NCBI GenBank assembly: GCA_024867545.1
Contig: JANFNE010000004.1
Span: 124,001 to 188,000 of the forward strand
Source of the DNA: Phytopythium helicoides
Lineage: Eukaryota > Oomycota > Peronosporomycetes > Pythiales > Pythiaceae
DNA: 64,000 nucleotides
Direction: 5' to 3'
Below are positions 60,880 to 64,000 of the stretch, piece by piece. The notes beneath the pieces are model-generated. The model was given only the letters and a program-made list of their open reading frames with translations. It was not told the DNA's origin and did not search any database. The translations under genes were made by a program, and so were the position numbers. Position 1 is the stretch's first letter. Every line of letters starts with the position of its first letter.

Positions 60880-63369
60880 CTACCAGCCGACGCCCTCTTG
60901 AAGCTGCCCGTCGGGGCCGAGGAGAAGACCATCCACAAGGGTGTGGTCCACGGGAGGGGCGCGCCAAGAGGCTGCACACGGCACGGGACACTCATACGAG
61001 TTGTCCAACAGCTTGTCCTGGCACTGGCGGAAGCGCTTCAACAACGTCTCCGGCAAACCACGCGTGAGGCTCTCGCAGTAATTCTGGTCCGTGGAGTACC
61101 CCATGCGCACCGGCTCGAGGATGTCGAGCTCGCGCGCGAGCTCCACAAGCGACTGGCGACGAGCTGCTGGGAGGTGGCTCTGATCTGGAGGGACCCAAAC
61201 GCAAGGGTGACCAGGCGGGTGCCAGAAAGTCGGTTCCCACCACAGGCGCCACTGGATGTCGTCGTAATCCGCACCGAACTCCGCGCTGAGGTCAGACTTG
61301 AGCGTCGCAAACTGGTCAACCAAGCTGGACCGCCGGTTCTTCCGCTGCGTGTACAGGGTGTTCGGGCCGCGGGCTTGAGGGATGGGCAGCCAGTGGAAGC
61401 TCTCCCAGAAAGCACGCTGGTGCCGGTACATGAAGTCCCAAATGTGCTCGCTGACGCCCTCCACGACTGGATTCGTCGGGCTGACGAAGTAGAGGTCTTG
61501 CTCTCGATGCGCGAACATCCAGCGCCATGGTTTGGTCTCCAGAAGCTTGATATAATCAGCAGCAGTGTACCGTGGATACACCACGCCGCGCTGAGGGTTC
61601 AGCAGCTGGTAGTCAGGGAAGCCAGGCGTCTGCCGCTGATCCAGAGCCAGCAGAAGACCAGCCTCAGCCCACTCGCGCTCTGGAACCTCACGGAAGACCC
61701 CCTTGAACGGGCACGCGCCTCGAGCGACACCACCGGAGGTGTCTGTGGCTGAGGAGCCCCCTCCGCGGCCTCCAGTGGCAGGGGATCCGGCTCTGCGGCC
61801 GCCTGAGGCTGCAGAGCTTGCGTCGTCGACTCCTGAGGCTGCAGAACCTTCCCCATTCGCTCCTGAGGCTGAGGAGTCATCTTCGATGTCTTCTGTGTCT
61901 GCAGACTCCTCCGCAGGGGCTTCGTTGTCTCTGGAGGCTTGAGAACTCGCCTCGGGAGGTGTACCACCCCCAAAGTGGAACGACTCGGCCTCCTCAGGAG
62001 GAGAAGTCGCAGCAGCAGCCTCCGCTGGCAGGGGAACCGCTCCGGAGCTTGAGGAGGACTGGCCAAGACCATCTGCACCTGCAGCAGTCGCTGGCGCCGC
62101 TGGAAGACCCTCTGGAGGTGCCGAGTGCCGAGAAGAAGCCTCCGCTGGAGCTGACGCTTGCGGGGGCACCTCCTCTGATAGGGAAGACGCTGGAGGTGGC
62201 GCCCCTGCAGCAGAAGCCGTGCCGGGCACCTCCGCTGGTGCAGAGGACGCTTGAGAACCCGCAGCAGTGCTTCCGACCTGGGGCAGCGGCAGGCGAGCGC
62301 TCCCGGTGCGCGGCAGATCAAACCACTGGTCCGCTGGAGCCCCTGGAGCAGCGGCGCTCTCGTACACCAGAGAGTGCCCCACAGGGCCGTTGGCAGTGAC
62401 GGTGATGACCGTGTGCTCGCGGACGTGCTGCTCGCTGCTCGCTGCAGAGTAATCCAGCAGCAGCTCCTCCAGACGCTCGCGATGGCCGAAGAGCAACGCA
62501 TTGGACGCCAAGTACTGCATCAAGTCTGGGGCGCTGGCCAGAGGAGCGCGCTCGTCTTCGAGCTGCTGCACCCGCAGGCGTAGAATTGCAGAACCGTCAC
62601 GGAGCAGCTTGCAGCGGGACTCAGACTCCTCGAGCTGCTTGTGGAGCAGCGCCGCACCCTCGCGCTCGCTCTGGAGGTCGGCCTCAAGCGCTGACACCCG
62701 CGACTGCAAGCCGGAGACTTCTGAGTCCTTCCGCTGGCGCTTGGCGTCCCCCTGAGCTCTCTCGAGGTGCTCGACGCGGCCCACGGCTGCAGAGCACTCT
62801 CGATACACTGCGTCGAGCATCTGGAGCGTCAGGAGCAGCTTCGACGTGAAGTCCTTGGCGCTCCAGTACGTGAAGAGCACGCTGGCCTCCCGCTGGACCA
62901 GCTCCGGCGACACGTCCATCCGCGGACGTGGATCCAGCAGCGTGTACTGCGGATCGACGCTGGAGAGGTCGGCGAGCGCCTCCCGATCGCTGCTCGAGAA
63001 GCGGGGCACCGACGCTTGGACGCAGACGCCGAACCGCGTGTCATACATCCGCGCGCCCACGTCGGCGATGGTAACCGGCACCAAGAGGTGGCCAAACGGC
63101 ATGCGTGTCGTCACAGGAGCCCATGGAAAACTCGCCGCGAACATCTCTTCGGCCTCCAACGGCCGCGGCACCGCTTGGGCTACCGCAGCAACGTTGGTGG
63201 TCGAAGCAGACGCCGCTGCAGGCGGTGGAACCCCTCCTGAGGCGTGGCGCGGTGCCAGCACCAACGGGGCGGAAGAGACGGCGCCAACGGTCGAAGCAGC
63301 AGCCGCTGCAGGCGACGGAACCCCGCCTGAGGAGCCGCGCGGCGTCGACGACGTGCTCGACGACGACAT
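60880..63369 (-). CDS. long antisense ORF of the retrotransposon, unknown function
   Basis: 829 residues from the ATG at 63369. The open frame extends upstream to 63606, inside the 3' LTR, but only with non-ATG starts. The product has a Ser/Ala/Pro-rich head, then a conserved-looking block (PFGHLLVPVTIADVG, ARMYDTRFGVCVQ), a coiled coil at about residues 195-270 of the ATG form, and a long low-complexity linker. Its C-terminal domain is rich in Trp and Tyr (KPWRWMFAHREQDLYFVSP, ESFHWLPIPQ, WRLWWEPTFWHPP). That domain composition and the uninterrupted length argue for a real protein and against a chance shadow; the plus-strand frames opposite are fragmented. I recognise no family. It occupies the position of env or of the antisense ORFs known in plant Tat/Retand elements. 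Confidence 0.65.
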   Translation of the reverse strand: MSSSSTSSTPRGSSGGVPSPAAAAASTVGAVSSAPLVLAPRHASGGVPPPAAASASTTNVAAVAQAVPRPLEAEEMFAASFPWAPVTTRMPFGHLLVPVTIADVGARMYDTRFGVCVQASVPRFSSSDREALADLSSVDPQYTLLDPRPRMDVSPELVQREASVLFTYWSAKDFTSKLLLTLQMLDAVYRECSAAVGRVEHLERAQGDAKRQRKDSEVSGLQSRVSALEADLQSEREGAALLHKQLEESESRCKLLRDGSAILRLRVQQLEDERAPLASAPDLMQYLASNALLFGHRERLEELLLDYSAASSEQHVREHTVITVTANGPVGHSLVYESAAAPGAPADQWFDLPRTGSARLPLPQVGSTAAGSQASSAPAEVPGTASAAGAPPPASSLSEEVPPQASAPAEASSRHSAPPEGLPAAPATAAGADGLGQSSSSSGAVPLPAEAAAATSPPEEAESFHFGGGTPPEASSQASRDNEAPAEESADTEDIEDDSSASGANGEGSAASGVDDASSAASGGRRAGSPATGGRGGGSSATDTSGGVARGACPFKGVFREVPEREWAEAGLLLALDQRQTPGFPDYQLLNPQRGVVYPRYTAADYIKLLETKPWRWMFAHREQDLYFVSPTNPVVEGVSEHIWDFMYRHQRAFWESFHWLPIPQARGPNTLYTQRKNRRSSLVDQFATLKSDLSAEFGADYDDIQWRLWWEPTFWHPPGHPCVWVPPDQSHLPAARRQSLVELARELDILEPVRMGYSTDQNYCESLTRGLPETLLKRFRQCQDKLLDNSYECPVPCAASWRAPPVDHTLVDGLLLGPDGQLQEGVGW

Positions 63370-63538
63370 CGGCGGGCGGACAGCACTGGGACGACAGGGC
63401 GCAGCCGACGAGGACCCAAGTAGCACGCTGCGGTGCGGTACGCCTGGACTTGTGCGCGCGCGCGCTGCTGGCTTGGCCCGTGAGCTGCAGTTCTCGACTG
63501 CCGCGCTCACTACAGCTCGCACCGGCCAACGGGGCGGT

Positions 63539-64000
63539 TGTGATGAAGCGCGCGCAGAAATCGTGGCACATGTCACAGACGCCGGGTCTCTGTAGTGTAG
63601 CACACTTCAATATACGCTCGTGATAGTGCCCTAGGGGGGATTCCCCCTAGGCAGTGACCGCTGTACCCAAAAAAGGGTACCAGTGGATGGGTTCAAAGGG
63701 AGCCAGTCTCTGTAGAAATCGGGGCAGCTCCGTAGGTTCAAAAATCATCCCTCTATCTGTGGAGTGGCAAGTATTAAGGATCAGAGGTAGGAAAGACTAC
63801 TAAACAACCAATACAGACTTCCGCTTTCTCCCTCAACCGCGCGCGTCAAGGAGACCAGCTCCTCTGGGGTTTTCGACCCCGGAGAGTCTGGAGAGGTCAT
63901 CGCGTGCATTCCTCCCTCAACTCAAGCTCGATAAGGTACGTGCCCGCGCTCACAACGCGTACACGTGCATATTGATTCCATATTCTCGGCCCTGCTGGAC
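63539..64000 (+). repeat. 3' LTR, truncated by the window end
   Basis: Matches 49819-50280 at a constant offset of 13,720 bp with four differences: G/A near 49837, G/A near 49949, and two adjacent to GGGTTCA near 49975-49978. The bases just before it (GGGGCGGT) are the best candidate for a weak polypurine tract. Confidence 0.9.

Larger units (their letters stand above)
49819..64000 (+). mobile_element. Ty3/gypsy LTR retrotransposon with chromodomain and antisense ORF (3' end beyond window)
   Basis: Direct terminal repeats begin with TGTGATGAAG at 49819 and 63539, exactly 13,720 bp apart. Over the 462 bp visible in both, I count four substitutions and no indel. Between them lie gag, pol in the order protease, RT, RNase H, second RNase H, integrase and chromodomain (RT before integrase, so Ty3/gypsy), and a long antisense ORF. 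All three frames are intact. Few LTR differences and open genes suggest a young, possibly active copy. The target-site duplication and right boundary are outside the window. Confidence 0.93.

Noticed and set aside
62846..63623. Plus-strand frames opposite the retrotransposon antisense ORF
   Set aside because: They are short and broken, and cover only the low-complexity head of the antisense frame.

Overview
The window looks like nuclear DNA of an oomycete, most likely Phytophthora or a close relative. The genes are GC-rich, the introns are short (55-81 bp) with GT..AG ends, and there are full-size PDR/ABCG transporters, a secreted serine-protease relic, unusual domain fusions, and a large Ty3/gypsy element carrying an extra RNase H. 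The assignment rests on recognising families, not on any database search.

Layout. (1) 0.9-18.4 kb is a tandem segmental duplication. Each unit holds a giant secreted Gly/Ser tetrapeptide-repeat protein on the minus strand and a small four-helix membrane protein on the plus strand. Unit 1 has an intact 1,876-residue repeat protein and a truncated membrane protein. Unit 2 has a repeat gene with two frameshifts and a complete membrane protein. (2) 18.5-29.4 kb holds two PDR-type ABC transporters in inverted orientation: a minus-strand copy with about nine frameshifts and an intact 1,373-residue plus-strand copy. A frameshifted secreted trypsin-like protease lies between them. (3) 29.5-35.0 kb holds a tandem pair of genes that each join an N-terminal transposase-type helix-turn-helix DNA-binding region to a complete sedoheptulokinase-like FGGY sugar kinase. 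This is the most unusual cellular architecture in the window. (4) 36.1-47 kb is a housekeeping block: a cyclin K/T-like protein, a small secreted protein, peroxin PEX14, an acidic nuclear-type protein, ribosome production factor RPF1 and cytochrome c. Four of these six need a frameshift, or an unusual splice in one case, to give a sensible product. (5) 48.4-49.8 kb is a decayed hAT-like transposase. (6) 49.8-64 kb is a young Ty3/gypsy LTR retrotransposon inserted into that relic. It has gag, a -1 frameshift signal, pol (protease, RT, inactive-looking RNase H, second RNase H, integrase, chromodomain), then a long antisense ORF, and a 3' LTR cut by the window end.

How the parts relate. Duplication and exchange between copies shape the left half: the repeat genes have changed by array slippage, and the two transporters share nearly identical nucleotide-binding domains but divergent membrane domains. 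The right half is ordinary conserved eukaryotic biology followed by nested transposons. Single-base indels in essential genes such as PEX14 and RPF1 suggest either residual assembly errors or decay of one copy of a duplicated gene set; this should be settled before any frameshifted gene here is treated as dead.
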